Shown: piece after piece, positions 47,928 through 56,026 of the stretch | Position numbering within the stretch: the stretch's first letter is position 1 | Layout: every line of letters starts with the position of its first letter | From: an uncultured Rhodocyclaceae bacterium | GTDB taxonomy: Bacteria; Pseudomonadota; Gammaproteobacteria; Burkholderiales; Rhodocyclaceae | NCBI GenBank assembly: GCA_907163225.1 | Contig: OU015322.1 | Span: 3,220,060-3,284,059, forward strand | Reading direction: 5' to 3' | DNA length: 64,000 nt | Position numbers and translations under genes: made by a program | The notes under the pieces: generated by a model | What the model was told of the DNA's origin: nothing | Databases searched by the model: none | Seen by the model: the letters and a program-made list of their open reading frames with translations, nothing else

Positions 47928-48437
47928 AGCCCCGATGTTACCGCCGTTTTCGAATTGCCCGACGAGGCGGCCACCCAGCGCCTGGGCGAAATGTTGGCGC
48001 CATTGCTGCAGCCGGGGGCGGTCATTTTCCTCGAAGGCGACCTCGGGGCGGGCAAAACCACGCTGTCACGAGCCATGATCCGTGCCCTCGGTCACACCGG
48101 TTCGGTCAAGAGTCCGACCTATTCACTGGTTGAAGTTTACGTAATTTCGAGCTTATACTTATATCACTTTGATTTTTATCGTTTCGAGTACCCTGAGGAG
48201 TTTCTCGATGCGGGCTTTGATGAATACTTTAATGACACTGCGATCTGTCTGGTCGAATGGCCGGAAAGGGCTGCTGGCTGCGTTCCGGCGCCAGACCTGC
48301 GGTTGCGTATTCATCATGCAGGTGTCGGGCGTGTCCTCGAAGCCGTGGCAAATTCACCGAAAGGGCAGGCATGTCTAAACACGCTCATCCCAGCCATGGC
48401 CGTCGCCAACTCCTCCGCTACGCCGGCGCCTCTCTGA
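47922..48437 (+). CDS. tsaE: tRNA threonylcarbamoyladenosine biosynthesis ATPase TsaE
   Basis: 171-residue P-loop protein for t6A37 synthesis with TsaB and TsaD. Walker A GDLGAGKTTLSRA is near residue 40, followed by VKSPTYSLVEVY and the family's YHFDFYR and CLVEWPERA. The start is GTG at 47922 with GGAG 8 bp upstream; it overlaps queG. The last 67 bp overlap amiC. The stretch 48133-48250 is markedly AT-rich compared with both sides. Confidence 0.9.
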   Translation: MHSPDVTAVFELPDEAATQRLGEMLAPLLQPGAVIFLEGDLGAGKTTLSRAMIRALGHTGSVKSPTYSLVEVYVISSLYLYHFDFYRFEYPEEFLDAGFDEYFNDTAICLVEWPERAAGCVPAPDLRLRIHHAGVGRVLEAVANSPKGQACLNTLIPAMAVANSSATPAPL

Positions 48438-49720
48438 TCCTATCCGTGACGCCCCTGGCCGGCGCTGCGGCCAAGCTGCCGTCCGTTCTCGCCGTGCGCA
48501 TCTGGCCGGCCGCCGACTACACACGCGTGACGCTCGAACACGATGCGCCGCTCAAATTCACGCATTTCACGGTTGAAAATCCTGACCGTCTCGTCGTCGA
48601 TATCGAAGGCGTCGAATTCAACAGCGTTCTCGATGGTCTGGCCCGCAAGCTGACGACGGATGATCCGAACATCAAGCTGCTGCGTGCCGGCCGCTTCAAG
48701 CCGGGCGTCGTACGTCTGGTGATGGAGCTCAAGGGCAAGGTCAATCCGCAGGTGTTTACGCTGGAACCGGCTGGTGAATACGGCCGCCGTCTGGTACTTG
48801 ATGTCTACCCGGTCAACCCGCCCGACCCGATGATGGCGCTGCTCGAAGGGCGCAAGGACGCCGTCGAGCCGTTGAAAAATGAGCCGGATTTCCAGCTTCT
48901 CGAAAAGCGTCAGGATGAATTGGCGGCTAAGAAGCCTGACAAGGCGCCGATTGAGGCACCGGAAGTTCATACCAGCAAAAAATCAGGCAAACCGATTGTC
49001 GACCGCATGGTGACCATTACCCTCGATCCGGGGCATGGTGGTGAGGATCCCGGCGCTGTCGGCAAGGCCGGCAGTTTCGAAAAAAATGTCACCCTTGAGG
49101 TTGCCCGTCGCCTGAAAGCCCGGATCGATGCGGAGCCAAACATGCGCGCCGTGCTGACTCGGGATTCCGATTTCTTTGTACCGCTGCAAATGCGCGTCCA
49201 GAAGGCGCGGCGGGTGCAGTCCGACCTATTCCTGTCGATTCACGCTGACGCCTGGATAAAACCGGATGCCAGGGGCTCGTCGGTATTCGTGCTGTCTGAA
49301 AAAGGCGCTTCCAGTACGCAGGCCCGCCTGCTTGCCCAGAAGGAAAATCAGGCTGACCTGATCGGTGGCGTCAATATCGGTAACAAGGATATTTTTCTCG
49401 CCCGCACCCTGCTTGATCTGTCGCAGACCGGCACGATCAACGACAGCCTGAAACTGGGCAAATATCTGCTCGGCGAATTAGGTGCGATCAACACGCTGCA
49501 TAAAGCGCACGTCGAGCAAGCCGGTTTTGCCGTGCTCAAGGCGCCGGATATTCCGTCGGCGCTGATCGAAACGGCCTTCATCTCCAACCCGGAAGAAGAG
49601 GCCCGGCTGAACGACGATGCCTATCAGGAAAAACTGGCCGGAGCGATCGTTCGCGGTATCCGGCAATATTTCATCAAGCATCCGCCCGGGCCTAAAGCCA
49701 AACTGGCCTTGCTCGGCTAG
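48371..49720 (+). CDS. amiC: N-acetylmuramoyl-L-alanine amidase (AmiC-type, AMIN domain)
   Basis: 449-residue periplasmic amidase acting in cell separation. A twin-arginine-like signal (GRRQLLRYAG plus hydrophobic stretch) spans residues 10-35, an AMIN domain about 40-145, and the Amidase_3 domain 215-440 with zinc motif LDPGHGGEDPGAVG, SIHAD and the late glutamate in LIETAFISNPEEE. The ATG at 48371 lies inside the tsaE end. tsaE-amiC is a common pair. Its stop shares the CTAG with the convergent GGDEF gene. Confidence 0.95.
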   Translation: MSKHAHPSHGRRQLLRYAGASLILSVTPLAGAAAKLPSVLAVRIWPAADYTRVTLEHDAPLKFTHFTVENPDRLVVDIEGVEFNSVLDGLARKLTTDDPNIKLLRAGRFKPGVVRLVMELKGKVNPQVFTLEPAGEYGRRLVLDVYPVNPPDPMMALLEGRKDAVEPLKNEPDFQLLEKRQDELAAKKPDKAPIEAPEVHTSKKSGKPIVDRMVTITLDPGHGGEDPGAVGKAGSFEKNVTLEVARRLKARIDAEPNMRAVLTRDSDFFVPLQMRVQKARRVQSDLFLSIHADAWIKPDARGSSVFVLSEKGASSTQARLLAQKENQADLIGGVNIGNKDIFLARTLLDLSQTGTINDSLKLGKYLLGELGAINTLHKAHVEQAGFAVLKAPDIPSALIETAFISNPEEEARLNDDAYQEKLAGAIVRGIRQYFIKHPPGPKAKLALLG

Positions 49721-50754
49721 AACAGCTCCACTTCGCCCTTGGCGATTTCCTTGATGGCCACGTCGCCTGAGGCAACCAGTTTTTCATAGCAGTCGACCCG
49801 GTTCCGGCCATGGCGCTTGGCGAAATACAGCGCTTCGTCGGCCCGGTCGATGACATCGGTGGGTGTGTCGTTGGGCATTAGTGCGCTGAAGCCGATGCTG
49901 ACGGTAATGTGCCCGACCCGGCTGAATAGCTGTTTTTCAACATTGGTTCGGAAGCGTTCCAGCGTGGCGAGAGCGTACTGCGCTTCCGTTGGCTGCAACA
50001 GGGCGATGAATTCCTCGCCGCCAAAACGAAATAGTTGGTCATCGAAGCGGAAGGACTGGCGCATTTCCTGGGCGAGCATGATCAGGACTTCGTCGCCGAT
50101 CAGGTGGCCGAAGTTGTCGTTTACCTGCTTGAAGTGGTCGATATCGCAGACCGCCAGCCAGTGACTGCTATCGGGGGTGCCGCGGCGCCGGCTTTCCGGG
50201 CCGCTGAGCAGATCGTCGCTGGCGGCCTTGCCGAGTAGTTCGAAGAGGTGCTTGTCGAAAGTCTTGCGACTGGCCAGCCCGGTCAGCGTATCCGCCTCGC
50301 CGTAATCGAGCAGGGCAATGTGGTTACCAAAATATTCGATCAGCCCCATCAGGGTCACGCGCTGTTGGGCCGAAAACTCGTTCGAGAGAGACAGGTCAAC
50401 CAGGTAGATGGGTGCGTCGAGCCGGATAACCGGAAAAACAATACGATGCGAACCGTTTTCCTGGTGGTCAAGGACGGCTGAACGCTCCTTCCGGCAACGG
50501 TTGAGCAGCGGGTCGCGCTCGATCGGATGGCAGTAGCGGTGGTCCGGCAGGTAGGCGTTTCGCAGGAATGGGCCGTTCGGCCCGGCACCCGCACAGGCAA
50601 ATACCATCGCTTTTTTGTTTCCCGCGTAGCAGCGGTAGATGACGAGGCGCTCGGGGTGAAAGAGATCAAGCATCGCGTCAACCATGGCCGAGTTGATTTC
50701 AGTGCGGTCGCGGCGCGCTGAAATCCCGACAACATGGTTGATGAGTTCGAGCAT
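49717..50754 (-). CDS. GGDEF-domain diguanylate cyclase with N-terminal GAF-like domain
   Basis: 345-residue cytosolic protein. The N-terminal about 150 residues look like a GAF-type sensor; the GGDEF domain starts near residue 160. The active site is intact (RFGGEEFIALL) and an I-site RxxD (RFDD) sits five residues upstream, so cyclic-di-GMP synthesis with product inhibition is expected. No membrane helix is seen. Signal is unknown. It converges with amiC, sharing a 4-bp stop overlap. Confidence 0.93.
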   Translation of the reverse strand: MLELINHVVGISARRDRTEINSAMVDAMLDLFHPERLVIYRCYAGNKKAMVFACAGAGPNGPFLRNAYLPDHRYCHPIERDPLLNRCRKERSAVLDHQENGSHRIVFPVIRLDAPIYLVDLSLSNEFSAQQRVTLMGLIEYFGNHIALLDYGEADTLTGLASRKTFDKHLFELLGKAASDDLLSGPESRRRGTPDSSHWLAVCDIDHFKQVNDNFGHLIGDEVLIMLAQEMRQSFRFDDQLFRFGGEEFIALLQPTEAQYALATLERFRTNVEKQLFSRVGHITVSIGFSALMPNDTPTDVIDRADEALYFAKRHGRNRVDCYEKLVASGDVAIKEIAKGEVELF

Positions 50755-50916
50755 TATTTCTGGAGAATGGTGATTTTGATAAACAAGTTAATTATATCAA
50801 TATTTTTGGGTGAATGGCTTGCGGACTATGCAATAAATGAGCGACATGCAGGAGTGCTCCGCCTGTGCCGCGCAGGGAGTGGCTATTGCAGCGACGAGTA
50901 GGCGGCGTGCCTGATG

Positions 50917-52128
50917 CTATGCATTTCGTCCGTGCATGACAATGCGCGAGGCGATCCAGATGGCGAGCAGATTCGCTCCGATGGCGACGTAGCCGACCAG
51001 CGGGTAGCCGACGATTCGTCCGTCGGCATCGAGCGAGGTGAGGAAGCCGGCCAGCGTCGTGGCCAAGCCCATCGCCAGCGATTGGGTGGTGCCGTTGAGT
51101 GACATGAAGGTGCCGCGCAGTTTGGGTTGCGCGGAGGAGGCGATGATGGCCATGGCCGGGATCATGCGCCCTGAAATCAGCACGAAGAAGCTGGCCGAGA
51201 TGATCAGCCAGCCCCAAAGCGGCACGACGCCGGCGTGGGTGAGGATCAGCGTCGGCACCATGGCGAGCAGCGCTACCCGGCGATAAACTTCCACCTTGCC
51301 GTGTTTGTCGGCCCAGTGCCCGATCAGGCGGGCGCTGATGAAGGTGGCCGAGCCGCCGACCAAATAGACGATGGGGATGTCCGCCTGCGCGATACCGACG
51401 TTATTCACCGCATAGACGGTAATGTACGGAATGACCGTGAAGCCGGAAAAAATGATCAGTGCCGAGAAGAGCAGGGCGCGCAGGTGGTTGCTGTCGCCGA
51501 GAACGCTGAAGGTGGTCGAGAACAGGTGGGCGTGTTTTTCTTCGCTCAGGTGCTGGCGAAGTTCGGGCAGGAAGCGCAGGCCGACGATGAGGAAAACGAC
51601 GGTCAGCGCGGCGATCAGCACGAAAGGCGCACGCCAGCCGAGGTGATTGGCCAGCCACAGCGAGAGCGGCACGCCGGCAATGGTCGAAATCGAAAAGGCG
51701 CTCGACACGATGCCGCTGGCGCGCGCCCGGCGCGAAAATGGAATGGTGTCGGCAATCATGGTCTGCACCAGCGCGCCCATGATGCCGCCGAACACCCCGG
51801 CCAGGCCGCGCGCCACGATCAGCGTGGAATACCCCGGCGCCAGACCGCAGGCCAGTGTCGCCAGTCCAAACAGGGTGAAGACCAGCAGCAACAGGCGCTT
51901 GCGCTCGAAGCGATCGACGAAGGTCGCCGCCAGAATGCCGGAAGCCGCTGCGCTGAAACTGTAGGACGCCACCAGCAGCCCGAACTCGTGCGTTCCGATG
52001 CCAAACGCTGCCATCAGGACAGGCCCGAGCGGCATCATGATCATGAAATCAAGAATATGGCTGAACTGGATCCCGGCCAGTGTCAGCAGGAAAAAGCGTT
52101 CGGTACGGGGTGAAAGCTCGGTGGTCAT
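50917..52128 (-). CDS. MFS transporter (DHA1/AraJ-like)
   Basis: 403-residue permease with 12 hydrophobic segments. The loop 2-3 motif appears as FVDRFERKRLLLLVFTLFG, and ARGLAGVFGGIMGALVQTMIADTIPFSRRARASG matches the drug-efflux type antiporter region. Substrate is unknown. It is divergent from the old-yellow-enzyme homologue; the 308-bp gap carries repeat copy H. Confidence 0.9.
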   Translation of the reverse strand: MTTELSPRTERFFLLTLAGIQFSHILDFMIMMPLGPVLMAAFGIGTHEFGLLVASYSFSAAASGILAATFVDRFERKRLLLLVFTLFGLATLACGLAPGYSTLIVARGLAGVFGGIMGALVQTMIADTIPFSRRARASGIVSSAFSISTIAGVPLSLWLANHLGWRAPFVLIAALTVVFLIVGLRFLPELRQHLSEEKHAHLFSTTFSVLGDSNHLRALLFSALIIFSGFTVIPYITVYAVNNVGIAQADIPIVYLVGGSATFISARLIGHWADKHGKVEVYRRVALLAMVPTLILTHAGVVPLWGWLIISASFFVLISGRMIPAMAIIASSAQPKLRGTFMSLNGTTQSLAMGLATTLAGFLTSLDADGRIVGYPLVGYVAIGANLLAIWIASRIVMHGRNA

Positions 52129-52436
52129 GGCGGGCCTAGGGTTTGGCGTGGCGCCAAGGATACCCCCGGTTTGCGGCGGCGGCGTGATGGCTGTTTCGCT
52201 TGCTGGGTGGATTCGAGCGGGTTTCTGCGGTCAACCGGGATTTTGGTCGAATTTTCCGGTTGACCGCAGAAAGCTGCTGCGCTGCGGGGCGGTGGAAAGA
52301 ATGTCGCTCGCCGCCCTGCAAACCGTGAACCAAACGGAATATTGCGGCTCGAAGCAGGAGGAGGATAAAGACAAGGATAAAGACAAGGATTCGGGGCGCC
52401 ATGCCCGTCACCCCGCAGCAACGCCGGGAGATTCTG
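52129..52436. other. Intergenic region with repeat hairpin and short tandem repeat
   Basis: Between the MFS and OYE genes. It holds the paired repeat hairpin (52222-52272) and a tandem GATAAAGACAAG repeated 2.25 times at 52364-52390. A GGGAG ribosome-binding site for the OYE gene precedes its ATG at 52437. No promoter was clear. Confidence 0.6.
52222..52272. repeat. Dispersed repeat, copy H (two opposed copies forming a hairpin)
   Basis: TTTCTGCGGTCAACCGG (52222-52238) and its exact reverse complement (52256-52272) flank a 17-base loop containing TTTTGGTCGAATTTT. It is a 17-bp perfect stem built from two inverted repeat cores. Confidence 0.92.
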
Positions 52437-53705
52437 ATGAATACCGAAAATAGCCTTCTGTTTTCGCCCATCCGCATCGGGCAACTCACGCTGCCGGCGC
52501 GGCTGTTCAAAACCGCCACGGCGGAAACGCGCGCGACGCTTGATGGCTTTGCCACGCCGGCGGTGGTCGATTTCTACACGCTGCTCGCCCGTGGTGAAAC
52601 GCCGCTGATCATCACCGGCAACATCTATGTCAGCCGCGATGGCAAATCGGCCCCGATGCAGCTCGGTGCTGACCACGACGACAAGATTGCCGGCCTCGCC
52701 GAGGTCGTTGATGCGGTGCACGCCCACGGCGGCAAATTCTTCGCCCAGCTCAACCACTGCGGGCGCCAGGTGATACCGCGCTTTGCCCAGTCGCCGGTTG
52801 CCTACTCGGCCTCGAACGTCAAAGACCTGCTCACTGGCACCCAGCCGCAAGCCCTCAGCGTGGCCGAAATCCAGCGCTTTGTCGCTTGCTACGCCGATGC
52901 CGCCGCGCGCTGCCAGCGGGCCGGCTTCGACGGTGTGCAACTGCATTCGGCCAACGGCTACCTGCTCAGCCAGTTCCTCACGCCTTACACCAACCGCCGA
53001 ACCGACGACTACGGCGGCTCCATGGAAAACCGCACGCGCTTCCACCGTGAAATTCTCCAGGCCATCCGCGCCCGTCTCGGCCCGGATTTTCCCGTCATCA
53101 TCAAAATGAACGGCGCGGACTGGCTACCCCTGCGCGACGGCCTGAAAACCGGCCAGCTGGTTGACGCCGCCGTGATGTTCGAGCGCGCCGGTTTCGATGC
53201 CGTCGAGATTTCCGTGGGTCACTACGAATCCGGATTTCCCATGGTCTGCGGCACCTTCGAGCTGGGTCTGCGCCACATGGTCGACGGCAGCATGCGCTAC
53301 CTGCCGGAGCCGCGCCGCACCCTGCTGCGCGTCTTCCGGCCGCTCGTCACGCTGGCCTCCAATCTGCTCTGGCCGGGGCGTCAGGGCTACAACCTCGACT
53401 ACACGCCGCAGTTCAAGGAAAAATTGAGCATTCCGGTCATCTGCGTTGGCGGTTTTCGCACCCGCGACGCGATGGAGGCGGCCATTGCCGAAGGCAAATG
53501 TGATGCAGTCTCGGCCGGCCGCGCTTTCATCGCCGATCCCTTCTTCTACCGCCACACCCGCGACCGGCAGCTCGGCCCGCGCTGCGTTGACTGCAACGGC
53601 TGCGTCGGCCACCTCGGCGCCCAGCCCGCCGAGTGCTACCACCCGACCGTCAAGGCGGACAAGGACGCCATGCTGGCGCGCGAAGGCGGGCTGCTAGCGC
53701 GCTGA
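52437..53705 (+). CDS. NADH:flavin oxidoreductase, old yellow enzyme family
   Basis: 422-residue FMN TIM-barrel oxidoreductase. QLNHCGRQV near 103, QLHSANGYLLSQFLTP near 175 and RRTDDYGGSMENRTRF are OYE hallmarks. The C-terminus has CVDCNGC and a later cysteine, reminiscent of but not equal to the CxxCxxxC iron-sulfur site of dienoyl-CoA reductase types. A region around residues 270-325 (SMRYLPEPRRTLLRVFRPLVTL) is an insertion relative to classic OYE. Substrate is unknown. Confidence 0.88.
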   Translation: MNTENSLLFSPIRIGQLTLPARLFKTATAETRATLDGFATPAVVDFYTLLARGETPLIITGNIYVSRDGKSAPMQLGADHDDKIAGLAEVVDAVHAHGGKFFAQLNHCGRQVIPRFAQSPVAYSASNVKDLLTGTQPQALSVAEIQRFVACYADAAARCQRAGFDGVQLHSANGYLLSQFLTPYTNRRTDDYGGSMENRTRFHREILQAIRARLGPDFPVIIKMNGADWLPLRDGLKTGQLVDAAVMFERAGFDAVEISVGHYESGFPMVCGTFELGLRHMVDGSMRYLPEPRRTLLRVFRPLVTLASNLLWPGRQGYNLDYTPQFKEKLSIPVICVGGFRTRDAMEAAIAEGKCDAVSAGRAFIADPFFYRHTRDRQLGPRCVDCNGCVGHLGAQPAECYHPTVKADKDAMLAREGGLLAR

Positions 53706-53750
53706 GTGGCCAGCCAGTCCTTGTCTGAACTACTGCCGGAAACGGTGGCG

Positions 53751-54397
53751 TCAGGCCACGCGCTCTTCTTGCCGCGCCTGTTCCCAGGCGTGAATCGCCT
53801 GCTTCCGCGTTATGCCCCAGTGGTAGCCGCCCAGTTCTCCGCTCTGCTGGATGACGCGGTGGCAGGGGATGAGAAACGCCACGGGGTTGGCGCCAACCGC
53901 CTGGCCGACGGCCCGCGCCGAATGCGGACGGCCTACCGCCGCCGCCACCTGCGCATAGCTGGCGACCGAAGCCGGACTGATCTGCAGCAAGGCCTTCCAG
54001 ACGCTGACCTGAAAGTTGGTGCCGGAAACATGCAAGGAGATTGGCGCCGTGCCATTGCTCCCCACTTCTCCGCCAAACATGGCATTGATGACCGCCAATG
54101 ACTGGACTCGATCTTCAAGCAGTTCGGCATGTGGCCACTGATTGCGCAACTCAGCCAGCGGCGCCGCGATTTCGCCATCATCCACAAACGAAAATTTGCA
54201 GATGCCTTTTTTCGTGATGGCAATAAACGCCTTGCCGAAAGGCGTGTCGTGCACCGCAAACCGGATGCGCAGGCCGGCGCCTTTTGCCTTGAATTCGCCC
54301 GGCGTCACCGCCTCAAGATGAATGAAATGGTCGTACAGGCGCGACGCACTGCTCAAACCGAGCGTGTCCGACACTTCAAGCAGGGGCTTCGCCTCGC
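53751..54397 (-). pseudogene. Ada-like methyltransferase gene, C-terminal fragment
   Basis: The 3' part of an AraC-HTH/O6-alkylguanine-DNA methyltransferase gene split by the 5.1-kb element. It begins inside the HTH (AKPLLEVSDTLGLSS...AVTPGEF) and retains the whole methyltransferase domain with the active-site PCHRV near its C-terminus. Joined to the 59529-59739 fragment after removing the element and one CCTCGC copy, the frame runs without a break through LLREAKPLLEV and gives 283 residues, the usual family length. A GTG at 54374 or read-through from the element end could still express the repair domain (up to 207 residues). Confidence 0.88.
54392..54397. repeat. Target-site duplication, left copy
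   Basis: CCTCGC directly abuts the left end of the element; an identical copy abuts the right end at 59529-59534. Confidence 0.85.
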
Positions 54398-54451
54398 TGC
54401 AGAATATCCATCCAGTTGACCACCCAAACCTATCCGACCTGACCGGGCAAT
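54398..54451 (+). repeat. Left terminal inverted repeat region of the element
   Basis: It reads inward as TGCAGAA, then GACCACCCAA, then CTGACC, then CAATC, and aligns to the reverse complement of the right end with a 1-base offset. Repeated TGACC words are compatible with the multiple terminal repeats of IS21-family elements. Confidence 0.8.
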
Positions 54452-54460
54452 CTCACCAGA

Positions 54461-54844
54461 TCACTGATTTCGAGCAACTGACCATCCTGCCGAAACGAGG
54501 TGGTAATCTGAGGCTACCGGAATCAGCTTTTCTTCGCCCGCACCCTTCCGCATCGATTCTCCCTTCAGTTCCATAAAATGCGCCCGACGCACAATCCGAT
54601 CCAGGATGGCATCTGCGACGCTCGGATCGTTGAACAGGTCATGGATGACCATCCAGCTCCTGGATTCCCCCCAATGGACCTGCATTCTCGTGGGCGGGAA
54701 CTCCTCGCCGCGGATGCCGGCCTGGATGTTGCGGATCTCCTGTTTGATGCGCTTCCTGGTATCGGTATTGCAGTCAGGGCGGGACAATAGGGCTTGCAGG
54801 GCTTGTCTCGCGGATTTCTTATCGTCGGCATCTTTGATGATCAT
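54461..54844 (-). CDS. Chimera: NERD-domain N-terminus fused to an IstB C-terminal remnant
   Basis: 127-residue frame. Residues 1 to about 70 (MIIKDADDKKSARQALQALL, later RIKQEIRNIQAGIRGE and GESRSWMVIHDL) match the start of NERD-domain nuclease-like proteins. From FNDPSVADAILDRIVRRAHF to LKGESMRK it matches the C-terminus of IstB, the ATPase helper of IS21 transposition. The join is in frame near 54634. It is probably a deletion or recombination scar rather than a working protein. An upstream extension to 54916 is possible. Confidence 0.6.
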   Translation of the reverse strand: MIIKDADDKKSARQALQALLSRPDCNTDTRKRIKQEIRNIQAGIRGEEFPPTRMQVHWGESRSWMVIHDLFNDPSVADAILDRIVRRAHFMELKGESMRKGAGEEKLIPVASDYHLVSAGWSVARNQ

Positions 54845-54995
54845 CGTGCCAACAGGTGGCTTCTCAACCGCTCGAAAGCGTAGCCCGCCCCATGGGCTCA
54901 AGCATCCCCCTTGCAAGCGTCATTTTGCCGCCCAAGGGCGATTCGAGACGGTCAAGTCGAGCAATCCTGATCAACAGAATACAATCTGGCATGGG

Positions 54996-55937
54996 TCAGC
55001 GGAAATGGCGTTTAACGACCGAAGGCGGAACACCTTTGAGGCGGATAAAGGCACGCCGCATTCGCTCTACGTCCGTGAAGCCACATTGGCGCGCTACAAC
55101 CTGTACCGAGCCGTTGCCGCTTTCTAATGCGGCGCTCGCAGCCTCGACTCTTAGCCGCTCAACGGCCCGGGCCGGGGTTGTGCCGATCTCTGAAGCGAAG
55201 CATCGGGCGAAATGCCTTGGACTCATGCACGCCTGATCCGCGAGGTCGCCGACCGAGAGCGGTTTGTCCAGATTGCTGCGGATGTAATCGAGTAGACCAG
55301 CGAAGCGACCATCGCCCATGCCCATTTCCAGCAATGCGGAATACTGGGATTGCCCGCCTGGGCGACGGTAATAAACCACAAGTTGGTGGGCAACGTGACG
55401 AGCGATCTGCTCTCCGAGGTCATCGGCGATCAAGGCTAAAGAAAGATCGATGCCCGCACTAATTCCCGCCGAGGTCCATAGATTACCGTCATTGACATAG
55501 ATACGGTTCTCATCGAGGAACACGTTGGGAAATCGGCGTCTGAAGTCGGCGCTACGCCGCCAGTGTGTTGTCGCCTTCCGTCCATTGAGCAACCCAGCTG
55601 AGGCGAGCAGGTAGGCTCCGGAACACACGCTCGCCATGCGCCGCGCTTTCTGCGACAGATCGCGGATGAAGGCAAGCACCTCTGCCGAGGCCGTAGCTTC
55701 AATGACACCCTCGCCACCAACAGCGATTACGGTATCCGCATCGAACACTTGGGCGAACGGCATGGTGAGCAGCGTAGTACCGGCCGAACTTTCCACCGTA
55801 CCGCCTTCCTGGCTGACCAAAATCAGTTCATATGTTGTCGATTCCATCCGGTTGGCCATCTCGAAAGCAGCAATCGGACCGGCCACATCCAACAATTGAA
55901 AATCAGGGAATACGACGAAAACCAGCTTGTGTGCCAT
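54996..55937 (-). CDS. GlxA/FtrA-type AraC-family regulator with DJ-1/PfpI domain
   Basis: 313-residue regulator. The N-terminal DJ-1/PfpI-like domain (about 1-170) has the nucleophile-elbow segment VCSGAYLLASAGLL near residue 104-117, retaining the cysteine. A C-terminal AraC HTH occupies about 215-313 (SVGDLADQACMSPRHFARCFASEIGTTPARAVERLR). It is divergent from the PvcA-like operon with 89 bp between starts and is the obvious candidate regulator of it. It lies wholly within the mobile element. Confidence 0.9.
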   Translation of the reverse strand: MAHKLVFVVFPDFQLLDVAGPIAAFEMANRMESTTYELILVSQEGGTVESSAGTTLLTMPFAQVFDADTVIAVGGEGVIEATASAEVLAFIRDLSQKARRMASVCSGAYLLASAGLLNGRKATTHWRRSADFRRRFPNVFLDENRIYVNDGNLWTSAGISAGIDLSLALIADDLGEQIARHVAHQLVVYYRRPGGQSQYSALLEMGMGDGRFAGLLDYIRSNLDKPLSVGDLADQACMSPRHFARCFASEIGTTPARAVERLRVEAASAALESGNGSVQVVARQCGFTDVERMRRAFIRLKGVPPSVVKRHFR

Positions 55938-56026
55938 GGCAGAAAACGAGGGAACTATGTCTTTTACACTGTAGCCTATCCATGCAATATGTCAATGGCA
56001 ACTATTCACAACACAAGGAGGAAGCC

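Noticed and set aside
52364-52390. Tandem GATAAAGACAAG as a regulatory iteron array
   Set aside because: Only 2.25 units and no replication gene nearby; more likely slippage in a leader.
54411-54421. CAGTTGACCACC at the element end as a dispersed-repeat copy
   Set aside because: Shares only GTTGACC; the surrounding bases match the opposite end of the mobile element instead.
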